DNA of 64,000 nucleotides from the NCBI RefSeq assembly GCF_030811855.1, contig NZ_JAUSRN010000008.1, positions 222,137 to 286,136 of the forward strand, given 5' to 3'. Shown piece after piece: positions 56,648 to 64,000 of this stretch. A program made the position numbers and the translations under genes. The notes below the pieces were generated by a model, which was not told the DNA's origin, ran no database searches, and worked only from the letters and a program-made list of their open reading frames with translations. The stretch's first letter is position 1, and each line of letters opens with the position of its first letter. Source of the DNA: Variovorax paradoxus (GTDB lineage: Bacteria > Pseudomonadota > Gammaproteobacteria > Burkholderiales > Burkholderiaceae_C).

Positions 56648-58364
56648 TTACGCCAAGCAGCACCACCAGCGCAATGCCCAACACCAAGGTGGCGCATTTC
56701 CAGAACACCACCGGGTTCTTCTCGATCAGCGGCGTGCCGCGCCGGTTCAGAAAATCCGGGTGAGGCTGCCGCAGATCCTGCACGAATTCGGACAGCGCTT
56801 CATGCCGCTTGAGCGGGTTGGGTTGCAGAGCCTTGCGCAGCACTTCGTCGATCCATGCCGGAATGGCACGCTGCGCATCCAGTGCTGAGCGGTATTGCAG
56901 GTTGCGCTGGTCCGCGCGTGTGCGGATGCGCGCGGCCTCGGCGCCGTAGGGCAATCGCCCGGTGAGCATCTGGTACACGATGACGGCCAGTGAAAACAGA
57001 TCGGACCTTGCCGAGCCGCCGTCTCCCAGGAAGTATTCGGGCGCCGTGTACTGCACCGTGCCCAGTATCGGGTCCGGCTCGGCCCGTGTGCTGTCGCCCA
57101 GACCCGCCACCCAGGCCGATCCGAAGTCGATGATGCGCACGGTGCCCGTACGGTCGATCATCACGTTCTCGGGCCGCAGGTCCTGGTGCAGCATTTCCAT
57201 GCGGTGGAAGGCTTGCAGGCCCTTGGCCAGCTGCTCCACGATGCGGCGCACCGACTCCAGGCTGGGCCGAGGGTTGTCGACCATCCATTGCGCGAGCGTC
57301 TGGCCGTCGACGAACTCCATGGCCACGTAAAGGTAGTTGCGCTTGCGGTCCGGAACATGCGGCTTGAGCACGTGCGCGCTGTCGATGCGCCGTGCCACCC
57401 ATTCTTCCAGCAGAAAGCGGTCCAAGTGCGCCTCGTCGTTCTGCAGGTCGATCGATGGTGTTTTCAGCACCACGCTCCGGCCGGTGTCGTCGTCCACCGC
57501 CAGGTATATGTGGCTGCGGTGGCTGCGATGCAGGTCGCGAACGATTGTGTAGCCGTCGAAGCGCATGCGCGCTTCGAGCACGGGCGGCAGCTGGAGTGCC
57601 GCGCGCTGCGCCTGCAGTTCGTTGAATTCGCCGTCGGGAAGTGCGTCGATCCGGACGACCTGCACCGTCAGGTTGTCGAGGCTGCCGCGCCGCCAGGCTT
57701 CTTCGGCGATGTTTCTTGCCGCGGCGTCGAGGTCGTCCGGGTTTGCCGCCAGCGCGGCGCCAATGGCGACGGCGTCCACGTGTTCATGGACGCCGTCCGA
57801 GGTCAGCAGGAAGACATCGCCTTTCTCGACGGCCACGGCCTGATAGTCGATTTCGATGTGCGGGCCGACGCCCAGCGCTCGGCTCAGGTAGCTGTGGCCG
57901 TCCGCCACCAGCACGCGGTGGTCTTCGGTCAGCTGCTCGAGCGCTCCCGCATGCCAGCGGTAGACACGCGTGTCGCCCACGTGAAAGACGTGCGCGGTGG
58001 TCGACTTGATGACCAGCGCGCTGAAGGTGCAGACGTAGCCTCGGTCCTTGTCGAAACGGCCACCGCTGTTCTGGGTCTGGGCGTGCAGCCAGGCGTTGGT
58101 GGCGGTGAGCACGCGCTGTGCCGAGCGGCTCACGCTCCATGCGTCCGACGTGCAGTAGTAGTCGGTCAGGAAGCTCCTGACCGCCGACTCGCTGGCCACG
58201 TGGCTGACATCGCTGCTGCTGATGCCGTCGGCAATGGCGATGGCCACCCCCTTCGCGTGGCGGGTGGGCGCCTCCGGCAGAGCCGCGCCGTGGAAGTCCT
58301 GGTTGGCGTCCTTGCGTCCCTTGTCGGAGTGCTGTCCGATCGATATTGCGAGTCCGGGACGCAT
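56631..58364 (-). CDS. PP2C-type phosphatase fused to Ser/Thr protein kinase, membrane-anchored
   Basis: This 577-residue protein has an N-terminal PP2C phosphatase to about 240 (IAIADGISSSDVSH, VFHVGDTRVYRW, LLTSDGVHEHVD). A eukaryotic-like kinase at about 265-525 follows, with the ATP Lys in VVLKTPSI, catalytic loop LHQDLRPENVMI, IIDFGSAW and a GTVQYTAPEYF activation segment. One C-terminal membrane span (CATLVLGIALVVLLGVISL) completes it. HRD is changed to HQD, a common variant. It lies 22 bases after the nitrite channel gene, so it is probably co-transcribed with nitrite assimilation. Confidence 0.93.
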   Translation of the reverse strand: MRPGLAISIGQHSDKGRKDANQDFHGAALPEAPTRHAKGVAIAIADGISSSDVSHVASESAVRSFLTDYYCTSDAWSVSRSAQRVLTATNAWLHAQTQNSGGRFDKDRGYVCTFSALVIKSTTAHVFHVGDTRVYRWHAGALEQLTEDHRVLVADGHSYLSRALGVGPHIEIDYQAVAVEKGDVFLLTSDGVHEHVDAVAIGAALAANPDDLDAAARNIAEEAWRRGSLDNLTVQVVRIDALPDGEFNELQAQRAALQLPPVLEARMRFDGYTIVRDLHRSHRSHIYLAVDDDTGRSVVLKTPSIDLQNDEAHLDRFLLEEWVARRIDSAHVLKPHVPDRKRNYLYVAMEFVDGQTLAQWMVDNPRPSLESVRRIVEQLAKGLQAFHRMEMLHQDLRPENVMIDRTGTVRIIDFGSAWVAGLGDSTRAEPDPILGTVQYTAPEYFLGDGGSARSDLFSLAVIVYQMLTGRLPYGAEAARIRTRADQRNLQYRSALDAQRAIPAWIDEVLRKALQPNPLKRHEALSEFVQDLRQPHPDFLNRRGTPLIEKNPVVFWKCATLVLGIALVVLLGVISLRG

Positions 58365-58386
58365 CGCGGCGCGGCGGTCGTGCGGC

Positions 58387-59220
58387 TCAGCGGGCCGCAG
58401 CGGCGGCGGCAGCGGCGGCGCGCTTGGGCGCCGTGCGTATGTGGGTCGCGTACAGCGTCAGGCCGGTGAACGACAGGCCACCGATGAGGTTGCCCAGCAC
58501 GGTCGGGATTTCGTTCCAGATGATGTAGTCCATGATTGAAAAATTGCCGCCCATGAGCAGTGCCGACGGAAACAGGAACATGTTCACCACCGAGTGTTCG
58601 AACACCATGAAGAAGAACACCATGATCGGCATCCACATGGCCACGACCTTGCCGGTGACCGAGGTGGAGATCATCGCACCCACCACGCCTGTCGACACCA
58701 TCCAGTTGCACAGCATGCCGCGCACGAAGAGCGTCAGCATGCCTGCCGCGCCGTGGTTGGAGTAGCCGATGGTGCGCGCCTCGCCGATGGTGGCGATCAC
58801 CTGCCCCACCTTGTCGGGCGCGCTTGTGAAGCCGAAGGTGAAGACGATTGCCATCAGCACCGCAACGACAAACGCGCCAAGAAAGTTGCCGACGAAGACC
58901 AGGCCCCAATTGCGCAGCACGCCGCCCATGGTGACTCCCGGCCGCTTGTCGATGAGGGCGAGCGGCGTCAGCACGAACACGCCGGTCAAAAGGTCGAAGC
59001 CGAGCAGGTACAGCATGCAGAAGCCGACCGGGAACAGGATGGCCCCGATGATCGAGTAGCCGGTCTGCACGTTGACGGTGACGGCGAACACGGCCGCCAA
59101 CGCAAGGATGGCGCCCGCCATGAAGGCGCGGATCAGCGTGTCCCGGGTGGACATGAAGATCTTGGACTCACCGGCGTCCACCATCTTGGTGACGAATTCG
59201 GAAGGCAGGAGATAGGCCAT
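58387..59220 (-). CDS. Formate/nitrite transporter family channel
   Basis: This 277-residue FocA/NirC-fold protein has six membrane helices, the gating-loop segment around GFDLLTGVFVLTPLALID and the GMLCNWMVSTGVVG signature with the second half-helix. The context (nirB, nirD and a siroheme methyltransferase upstream) favours nitrite as substrate, hence a NirC-like role. The tail is a run of nine Ala. No clear ribosome site is seen before the ATG. Confidence 0.92.
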   Translation of the reverse strand: MAYLLPSEFVTKMVDAGESKIFMSTRDTLIRAFMAGAILALAAVFAVTVNVQTGYSIIGAILFPVGFCMLYLLGFDLLTGVFVLTPLALIDKRPGVTMGGVLRNWGLVFVGNFLGAFVVAVLMAIVFTFGFTSAPDKVGQVIATIGEARTIGYSNHGAAGMLTLFVRGMLCNWMVSTGVVGAMISTSVTGKVVAMWMPIMVFFFMVFEHSVVNMFLFPSALLMGGNFSIMDYIIWNEIPTVLGNLIGGLSFTGLTLYATHIRTAPKRAAAAAAAAAR

Positions 59221-59293
59221 GGCGTTGCTTTGGTTGAGGGAAAGAAAAAAGGAAAGAAGCTGAAAGAGGACGGGCGAGGGGAGGCGAGCCGCG

Positions 59294-60145
59294 TCAGGCG
59301 GCCTTCTCCAGCGGAAGATGCGCGGGCGAACTTGCGGCGGCCAGGCCTTGCAGCACGTCGCCGACCACGATGACCGAGGGGCTGCAAAGGCCGTTGTCGG
59401 CGATGGTGTGCTGCAGCGTCGCCAGCGTACCGACGGCGTGCCGCTGCGAAGACAGGCTGGCGTTCTGAATCACCGCGATGGGGGTCTCTGGTGGCAGTCC
59501 ACTCAGCAACTCGTCCTGGATAGAGCCCGCGCTCGACACGCCCATGTAGATCACCAGCGTGAGCCTTGCCGAATGGGCCGTGGCCGCTAGCGTGCGCCAA
59601 TCGGGCCCAGGCGCTCCGGGCTTGGCGTGCCCCGTGATGAACACCACGCCCTGCGCGTGCGCGCGGTGGGTGAGCGGCACGCCGAGCGACGTCAGCCCGG
59701 CCAGCCCGGCCGTGATGCCGTTCACCACTTCGACGTGGATGCCGGCTTCTGCCAGGTGCTCGACCTCTTCGCCGCCACGGCCGAAGATGAACGGGTCGCC
59801 GCCTTTGAGGCGCACCACGTGCTCGCCTTCGCGAACGGCCATGATCATCAGCCGTTCGATGAAGCTCTGCGGCGTGCTCTTGCAGCCGCCGCGCTTGCCG
59901 ACGTGAATCACGCGCGCGCCGGGCGCCGCCATGGCGACGATCTCGTCGCTGACCAGGTCGTCGACAAGCAGCACCGTGGCCGACTGGATGGCCTTGAGCG
60001 CCTTTAGCGTGAGCAGTTCAGGATCGCCGGGGCCGGCGCCGACGAGCGTGCAGCGGCCTTGCATCGGCTGCATGCCCGTGTTGCGGTCGTTCGCGGGGGT
60101 GGCGCGCGTTGCGACGGACGGGGAGGTGAGAGTGAGGAAGCTCAT
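59294..60145 (-). CDS. cobA: Uroporphyrinogen-III C-methyltransferase
   Basis: This 283-residue SUMT-type methyltransferase has LVGAGPGDPELLTLKA, the VRLKGGDPFIFGRGGEE block and GITAGLAGLTSLGVPLTHR. It makes precorrin-2, the first step toward the siroheme that NirB needs. It has only the methyltransferase part of CysG; the oxidase/chelatase must come from elsewhere. It is 19 bases after nirD. Confidence 0.94.
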   Translation of the reverse strand: MSFLTLTSPSVATRATPANDRNTGMQPMQGRCTLVGAGPGDPELLTLKALKAIQSATVLLVDDLVSDEIVAMAAPGARVIHVGKRGGCKSTPQSFIERLMIMAVREGEHVVRLKGGDPFIFGRGGEEVEHLAEAGIHVEVVNGITAGLAGLTSLGVPLTHRAHAQGVVFITGHAKPGAPGPDWRTLAATAHSARLTLVIYMGVSSAGSIQDELLSGLPPETPIAVIQNASLSSQRHAVGTLATLQHTIADNGLCSPSVIVVGDVLQGLAAASSPAHLPLEKAA

Positions 60146-60164
60146 GTGTTGTTGCTCGGCTGTG

Positions 60165-60575
60165 TCAGGCGGCGCTGTCTTCGGCTTGAAGGCAGGCGCG
60201 GTTCGCGGGGCCTGCGACGGGCCGCTCCAGGTCGACCGCATGCGTTGCGAGCTCGGCCGCATCCAGGTGCACCACGCCCTCGATCACTTTCACTGCGAAC
60301 TTGGGCGTGCAGCCCTCGTCGGGCGATTTGGCGCAGCCGTCATCGAGACCGATGGCCCAGTTGTGCAGCGGACACGCCACGCTGGTGCCGAACACGATGC
60401 CCTGGCTCAAGGGCCCGCCCTTGTGCGGGCAGCGGTCGAGCAGCGCGAACACCTGATTCTCGGAATTGCGGAACACCGCCACGTCCACGCCCACCGGGCG
60501 CGCCACGCGGCGAGCGCCCAGCACCGGGATGTCCTCGACGCGGCAGATGACTTTCCATTCGTTGTTGTCGTTCAT
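60165..60575 (-). CDS. nirD: Nitrite reductase (NADH) small subunit, Rieske type
   Basis: This 136-residue protein has a complete Rieske site (CPHKGG and CPLHNW), which the E. coli NirD lacks, so this subunit should carry a [2Fe-2S] cluster. It is longer at the C-terminus than usual by about 25 residues. It is 17 bases after nirB. Confidence 0.94.
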   Translation of the reverse strand: MNDNNEWKVICRVEDIPVLGARRVARPVGVDVAVFRNSENQVFALLDRCPHKGGPLSQGIVFGTSVACPLHNWAIGLDDGCAKSPDEGCTPKFAVKVIEGVVHLDAAELATHAVDLERPVAGPANRACLQAEDSAA

Positions 60576-60592
60576 TGCAGTTGCTCCTTCGC

Positions 60593-63073
60593 TCACGCTG
60601 CCTGCGTTGCTTCGTCCACGACAGCCACGGGCGTGAACTGCCGCACATCCACCGACGCCTGGCTCGACTCGAACCAGGGATCGGGCTCCCCATCCAGCGC
60701 GAACTGCAGCCGCTCCCACAGCGCCTTGCGCCCGGCCTCGTCCTCCAGGATCTTCTTCTTCACATAGTCCAGCCCCACCCGCCCGATGTAGTGCACCGTG
60801 CGCTCCAGGTACCAGCCTTCCTCGCGGTACAGCTGCAAGAACGCGCCCGAGTACTCCATCACTTCCTGGGCCGTCTTCACCTTCACCAGGAACTGCGCCA
60901 CCTCCGTCTTGATGCCGCCGTTGCCGCCCACATACAGCTCCCAGCCCGAGTCCACCCCGATCACGCCCACGTCCTTGATCCCCGCCTCCGCGCAGTTGCG
61001 CGGGCACCCCGACACCGCCAGCTTGACCTTGTGCGGCGAGTACATCGCCCACAGCGCCCGCTCCAGGTCCTTGCCCATCTGGGTGGAATCCTGGGTGCCG
61101 AAGCGGCACCACTCGCTGCCCACGCAGGTCTTCACCGTGCGCAGGCTCTTGGCATAGGCAAAGCCCGAAGGCATGCCGATGTCCTTCCACACCCCCTCCA
61201 GGTCTTCCTTCTTCACCCCCAGCAGGTCGATGCGCTGGCCGCCCGTGACCTTGACCGTGGGAATCTTGTACTTGTCGGCCGCGTCCGCGATGCGCCGCAG
61301 CTCATCGGGCGTGGTGTGGCCGCCCCACATGCGCGGAATCACCGAATAGGTGCCGTCCTTCTGGATGTTGGCGTGGCTGCGCTCGTTGATGAAGCGGCTC
61401 TGCGGATCGTCCTTGGCCTCCTTGGGCCAGGTGCTGATCAGGTAGTAGTTCACCGCCGGGCGGCAGGTCGCGCAGCCGTTGGGCGTGCGCCAGCCCAGGT
61501 TGCGGTAGACCGCGTCGTGCGTGAGGTAGTGTTCCTTCCTGATGGCTTCGCGCACGTCCTGGTGGTTCGCGTCGGTGCAGCCGCACACCGCCTTCTTCTT
61601 GGGCGTGGCCGAGTAGTCGCCGCCGGCGGTGAACATCAGGATCTGCTCCACCAGGCCCGTGCACGAGCCGCAGCTGGCGCTGGCCTTGGTGTGCTTCTTG
61701 ACCTCGTCCAGGGTGAACAGGCCCTTTTCCTTGATGGCCTTGCAGATGGTGCCCTTGGTCACGCCGTTGCAGCCGCACACCTCGGCCTCGTCGGGCATGC
61801 TGGCGGCCTTGCTGTGGCCCTCGTGGCCGGTGTCGCCGATGTTGGACTCGCCGAACATCAGCTTGTCGCGGATGTCGTGCACGCTGCGCCCGTCGCGCAG
61901 GAGCTTGAAGTACCAGCTGCCGTCCACCGTGTCGCCGTACAGGCACGCGCCCACCAGCTTGTCGTCCTTGATCACCAGCTTCTTGTAGACCCCGCCGAAG
62001 GGGTCGCTCATGACGATCTCTTCCGTGCCTTCGCCGCCCATGAACTCGCCGGCCGAGAACAGGTCGATGCCCGTGACCTTCAGCTTGGTGGAGGTGAGGG
62101 ACCCCAGGTAGCGCCCGATGCCGAACTGGGCCAGGTGGTTGGCCGCGACCTTGGCCTGCTCGAAGAGAGGCGCGACCAGCCCGTAGGCGATGCCGCGGTG
62201 GGCCGCGCATTCGCCCACCGAGTAGATGCGCGCGTCGGTCACGGTCTGCAGGGTGTCGGTGACCACGATGCCGCGGTTGCAGTGCAGGCGCATCTTCTCG
62301 GCCAGCTCGGTGTTGGGGCGGATGCCCACGGCCATGACGACCAGGTCGGCGGCCACCTCGGTGCCGTCCTTGAAGCGGATGGCCTTGACGCGGCCGGCCT
62401 TGCCGTCGTCGGCGTCGCCCACCAGCTCCTGGGTCTGGGCGCCGATGAGGAACTTCAGGCCGCGGTCTTCCAGCGACTTTTGCAGCAGCTTGCCGGCCAC
62501 GTCGTCCAGCTGGCGCTCCATGAGCCAGGGCATGACGTGCACCACGGTGACGTTCATGCCGCGCAGCATCAGGCCGTTGGCCGCCTCCAGGCCCAAGAGG
62601 CCGCCGCCGATGACGACCGCGTTCTTGTGCGTGCGCGCGGTCTCGATCATGTAGTCGGTGTCGGCGATGTCGCGGTAGGCGATGACGCCTTTGAGGTCCT
62701 TGCCGGGCACGGGGAGCATGAAGGGGTTGGAGCCGGTGCACATCAGGAGGCGGTCGTAGGCGGCCTCGGTGATGGCGCCTTGCGCATCCACGGCGCGCAC
62801 GATGCGCTTGACGCGGTCGACCTCGACCACTTTCTTGCCGGCGTGCAGGGTGATGTGGTTCTCGGTGTACCACTCCCAGCTGTTGAGCACGATCTCGTCC
62901 ACGGTCTGCTCGCCGGCGAGCACGGGCGACAAGAGGATGCGGTTGTAGTTGGGGTGCGGCTCGGCACCGAAGACGGTGATGTCGTACAGCTCCGGGGCGA
63001 GCTTCAAAAGCTCCTCCAGGGTGCGCACGCCGGCCATGCCGTTGCCGACCATCACGAGTTTGAGTTTCTGCAT
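60593..63073 (-). CDS. nirB: Nitrite reductase (NADH) large subunit
   Basis: This 826-residue protein has an FAD/NAD-binding oxidoreductase half (LVMVGNGMAG, VIGGGLLGLEAA, VVMAVGIRPN), a BFD-like [2Fe-2S] region (VCGCNGVTKG, SCGSCTG, VCGCTDANHQD) and a siroheme/[4Fe-4S] domain with CVGSEWCRFG and SGCPRNCAEAG. It reduces nitrite to ammonia in the cytoplasm for assimilation. It leads nirB-nirD-cobA-channel-kinase on the minus strand. A CACC-N5-GGTG palindrome lies 174 bases upstream. Confidence 0.97.
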   Translation of the reverse strand: MQKLKLVMVGNGMAGVRTLEELLKLAPELYDITVFGAEPHPNYNRILLSPVLAGEQTVDEIVLNSWEWYTENHITLHAGKKVVEVDRVKRIVRAVDAQGAITEAAYDRLLMCTGSNPFMLPVPGKDLKGVIAYRDIADTDYMIETARTHKNAVVIGGGLLGLEAANGLMLRGMNVTVVHVMPWLMERQLDDVAGKLLQKSLEDRGLKFLIGAQTQELVGDADDGKAGRVKAIRFKDGTEVAADLVVMAVGIRPNTELAEKMRLHCNRGIVVTDTLQTVTDARIYSVGECAAHRGIAYGLVAPLFEQAKVAANHLAQFGIGRYLGSLTSTKLKVTGIDLFSAGEFMGGEGTEEIVMSDPFGGVYKKLVIKDDKLVGACLYGDTVDGSWYFKLLRDGRSVHDIRDKLMFGESNIGDTGHEGHSKAASMPDEAEVCGCNGVTKGTICKAIKEKGLFTLDEVKKHTKASASCGSCTGLVEQILMFTAGGDYSATPKKKAVCGCTDANHQDVREAIRKEHYLTHDAVYRNLGWRTPNGCATCRPAVNYYLISTWPKEAKDDPQSRFINERSHANIQKDGTYSVIPRMWGGHTTPDELRRIADAADKYKIPTVKVTGGQRIDLLGVKKEDLEGVWKDIGMPSGFAYAKSLRTVKTCVGSEWCRFGTQDSTQMGKDLERALWAMYSPHKVKLAVSGCPRNCAEAGIKDVGVIGVDSGWELYVGGNGGIKTEVAQFLVKVKTAQEVMEYSGAFLQLYREEGWYLERTVHYIGRVGLDYVKKKILEDEAGRKALWERLQFALDGEPDPWFESSQASVDVRQFTPVAVVDEATQAA

Positions 63074-63400
63074 GGGGTGGGGCCTTTCGGGAATCAGCGG
63101 GTTCGAATCAAAAATGCAAATGCCGGCACGCAGCCTCTTGGGGCCGCATGGACGGGTGGGGTTCAGGGGTTTGGGATGCTCGCGGAGCGCGGGCGGGGTG
63201 CTGGGCGCTTCTTCACGCTCCGGGTATCCGCAGACCGCGGAAACCTCACCAAAACGGTGCTTCGTTACACCATGAGCCAGCAGTCATGCAAAGACCGTGC
63301 CCGAGGCCGGCTCCATCACGTATCGAGCCTGAACATGCCCGCCCGCAGGCAGACGGCCGCTGAAACAAACTGGCTGGGGCAGGGGAGCCGCTACGCCCCT
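63074..63400. other. Upstream region of nirB
   Basis: About 330 bases with no gene. It contains a CACC-AAAAC-GGTG palindrome and a short hairpin (CCGC...GCGG) on the nirB side. The yjbQ stop lies at its far end. Confidence 0.5.
63247..63259. promoter_or_regulatory. CACC-N5-GGTG palindrome, NtrC-like site upstream of nirB
   Basis: The core resembles the NtrC consensus TGCACC-N5-GGTGCA with outer bases only partly kept (GCACC-N5-GGTGA on the minus strand). A further CACC follows eight bases on. A nitrogen-control site fits a nitrite assimilation operon. No clear sigma-54 -24/-12 element was found. Confidence 0.4.
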
Positions 63401-63826
63401 TTACGACCCCATCAGGTGCAAGACCACTTGCCTTCGGTGCGGCCGTTTCCGGTGTTCCCAGAGATAAATGCCCTGCCAGGTGCCCAGCGCCATGCGGCCA
63501 TTGGCCACCGGTATCGAAACCTGGACGGCCGTAAGCGCCGAACGCACATGAGCCGGCATGTCGTCGGGTCCTTCATCGCGATGCCTGAAGAGCGGATCGC
63601 CATCGGGCACCAGCCGCGCAAAGAAGCGCTCGAGATCCGCCTGCACATCCGGATCGGCGTTTTCCTGCACCAGCAAGCTGGCCGAGGTGTGGCGAATGAA
63701 GAGCGTCAGTAGCCCGGTTTTAAAGCCGGTGCTTTGCACCCATCGTGCAACGGCCGTGGTGATTTCCAGCAGACCACGGCCAGCGGTGTCGAAGTCGAGA
63801 GTGGTGGTGGCTTGGCTCAGCGTCAC
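63401..63826 (-). CDS. yjbQ: YjbQ family protein
   Basis: This 141-residue protein has the YjbQ fold: QATTTLDFDTAGRGLLEIT, LFIRHTSASLLVQENADPDVQ, HVRSALTAVQVSIPVANGRM, and the end GTWQGIYLWEHR. A thiamine phosphate synthase activity has been reported for E. coli YjbQ. The GTG at 63826 is chosen because GAAGGA lies seven bases upstream and the length then equals the family's usual 138-140; an ATG at 63856 would add ten residues. Confidence 0.9.
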   Translation of the reverse strand: MTLSQATTTLDFDTAGRGLLEITTAVARWVQSTGFKTGLLTLFIRHTSASLLVQENADPDVQADLERFFARLVPDGDPLFRHRDEGPDDMPAHVRSALTAVQVSIPVANGRMALGTWQGIYLWEHRKRPHRRQVVLHLMGS

Positions 63827-63913
63827 ACAAGGTCCTTCAAAACTGACTTGCCGCATACGTCGTTGCACAAGTCATTTAACATAATGCACATTGTGTTATT
63901 TATACGTGTGGGA

Positions 63914-63956
63914 GCAAAGTTGTAATGTCGCATTCCAGCAAAGTTCAAATGTCGCA
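63914..63956. repeat. Two 19-bp near-identical repeats, 24-bp period, possible IS end
   Basis: GCAAAGTTGTAATGTCGCA (63914-63932) and GCAAAGTTCAAATGTCGCA (63938-63956) differ at two positions, and a third partial copy (GCAAAGTTGG) begins at 63954. Repeats of this kind resemble the multiple terminal repeats of IS21-type elements. The flanking 63865-63910 is unusually AT-rich. The element itself would lie to the right of the window. Confidence 0.55.
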
Positions 63957-64000
63957 AAGTTGGCCGCCCCGAGCTCGAAGGCATGGCCATGGCGACATCT

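Noticed and set aside
60575..63712. Plus-strand open frame of over 1000 codons opposite nirB and nirD
   Set aside because: It mirrors the nirB/nirD codons in high-GC DNA, is His/Ala/Val-rich without domains, and nirB/nirD are unmistakable on the other strand.

Overview
The window is GC-rich (about two thirds G+C by eye), densely coded chromosomal DNA. Gene content points to a beta-proteobacterium of the Comamonadaceae/Burkholderiales, most likely Variovorax or a close relative: a full cbb3 oxidase cluster with FNR-type boxes, nirBD with a kinase/phosphatase neighbour, DUF6502/DUF5666 and PaoABC-like genes. The genus is inferred from general knowledge of these families, not from a search. No rRNA, tRNA, CRISPR array, prophage or complete insertion sequence was seen. 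The only mobile-DNA hint is a repeat block at the extreme right edge.

Layout. 0-11 kb: the 3' part of guaA, then housekeeping and stress genes (intradiol dioxygenase, tag, a 2H phosphoesterase, a RidA-like protein, a DUF72 protein), a FixJ-type two-component pair beside a GlcG/HbpS-like secreted protein and a secreted ankyrin protein, then tadA fused to a degenerate dehalogenase-like domain, and an LD-carboxypeptidase. 11-19 kb: a class III cyclase-FHA protein and a compact signalling operon on the minus strand (CHASE3-GAF hybrid kinase with three receivers, CheR, receiver-less CheB, REC-kinase, single receiver). 19-23 kb: a DNA-repair locus with a near-consensus LexA box in front of a nuclease-helicase fused-type gene and alkB, meeting a convergent udgX. 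23-29 kb: bioAFD, an aldo/keto reductase and a divergent AraC regulator.

29-49 kb is an oxygen-limitation region: a universal stress protein, ccoI-ccoS, ccoNOQP, ccoG, fixH, hemN, a sulfite-exporter-like membrane protein, a PAS-GAF hybrid kinase with an OmpR-type regulator, phosphoketolase with a BON protein, a fatty acid desaturase, two more stress proteins and a hemerythrin-like protein. Six TTGAT-N4-ATCAA-like sites lie between these genes. Most sit about 41 bp upstream of a plausible transcription start, with a -10-like hexamer about 31 bp from the box centre, as expected of class II FNR/Anr activation. The fnr gene itself is not in the window.

49-56 kb: a PaoABC-like molybdenum aldehyde oxidoreductase, a DUF5666 lipoprotein with a 9-bp tandem repeat, its DUF6502 partner, and small envelope or stress proteins including an L,D-transpeptidase variant. 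56.6-63.1 kb: a nitrite assimilation cluster on the minus strand (nirB, nirD, a siroheme-type uroporphyrinogen methyltransferase, a formate/nitrite channel, and a PP2C phosphatase fused to a Ser/Thr kinase). The window closes with yjbQ and an AT-rich stretch carrying 24-bp spaced repeats that may be the end of an insertion sequence lying outside.
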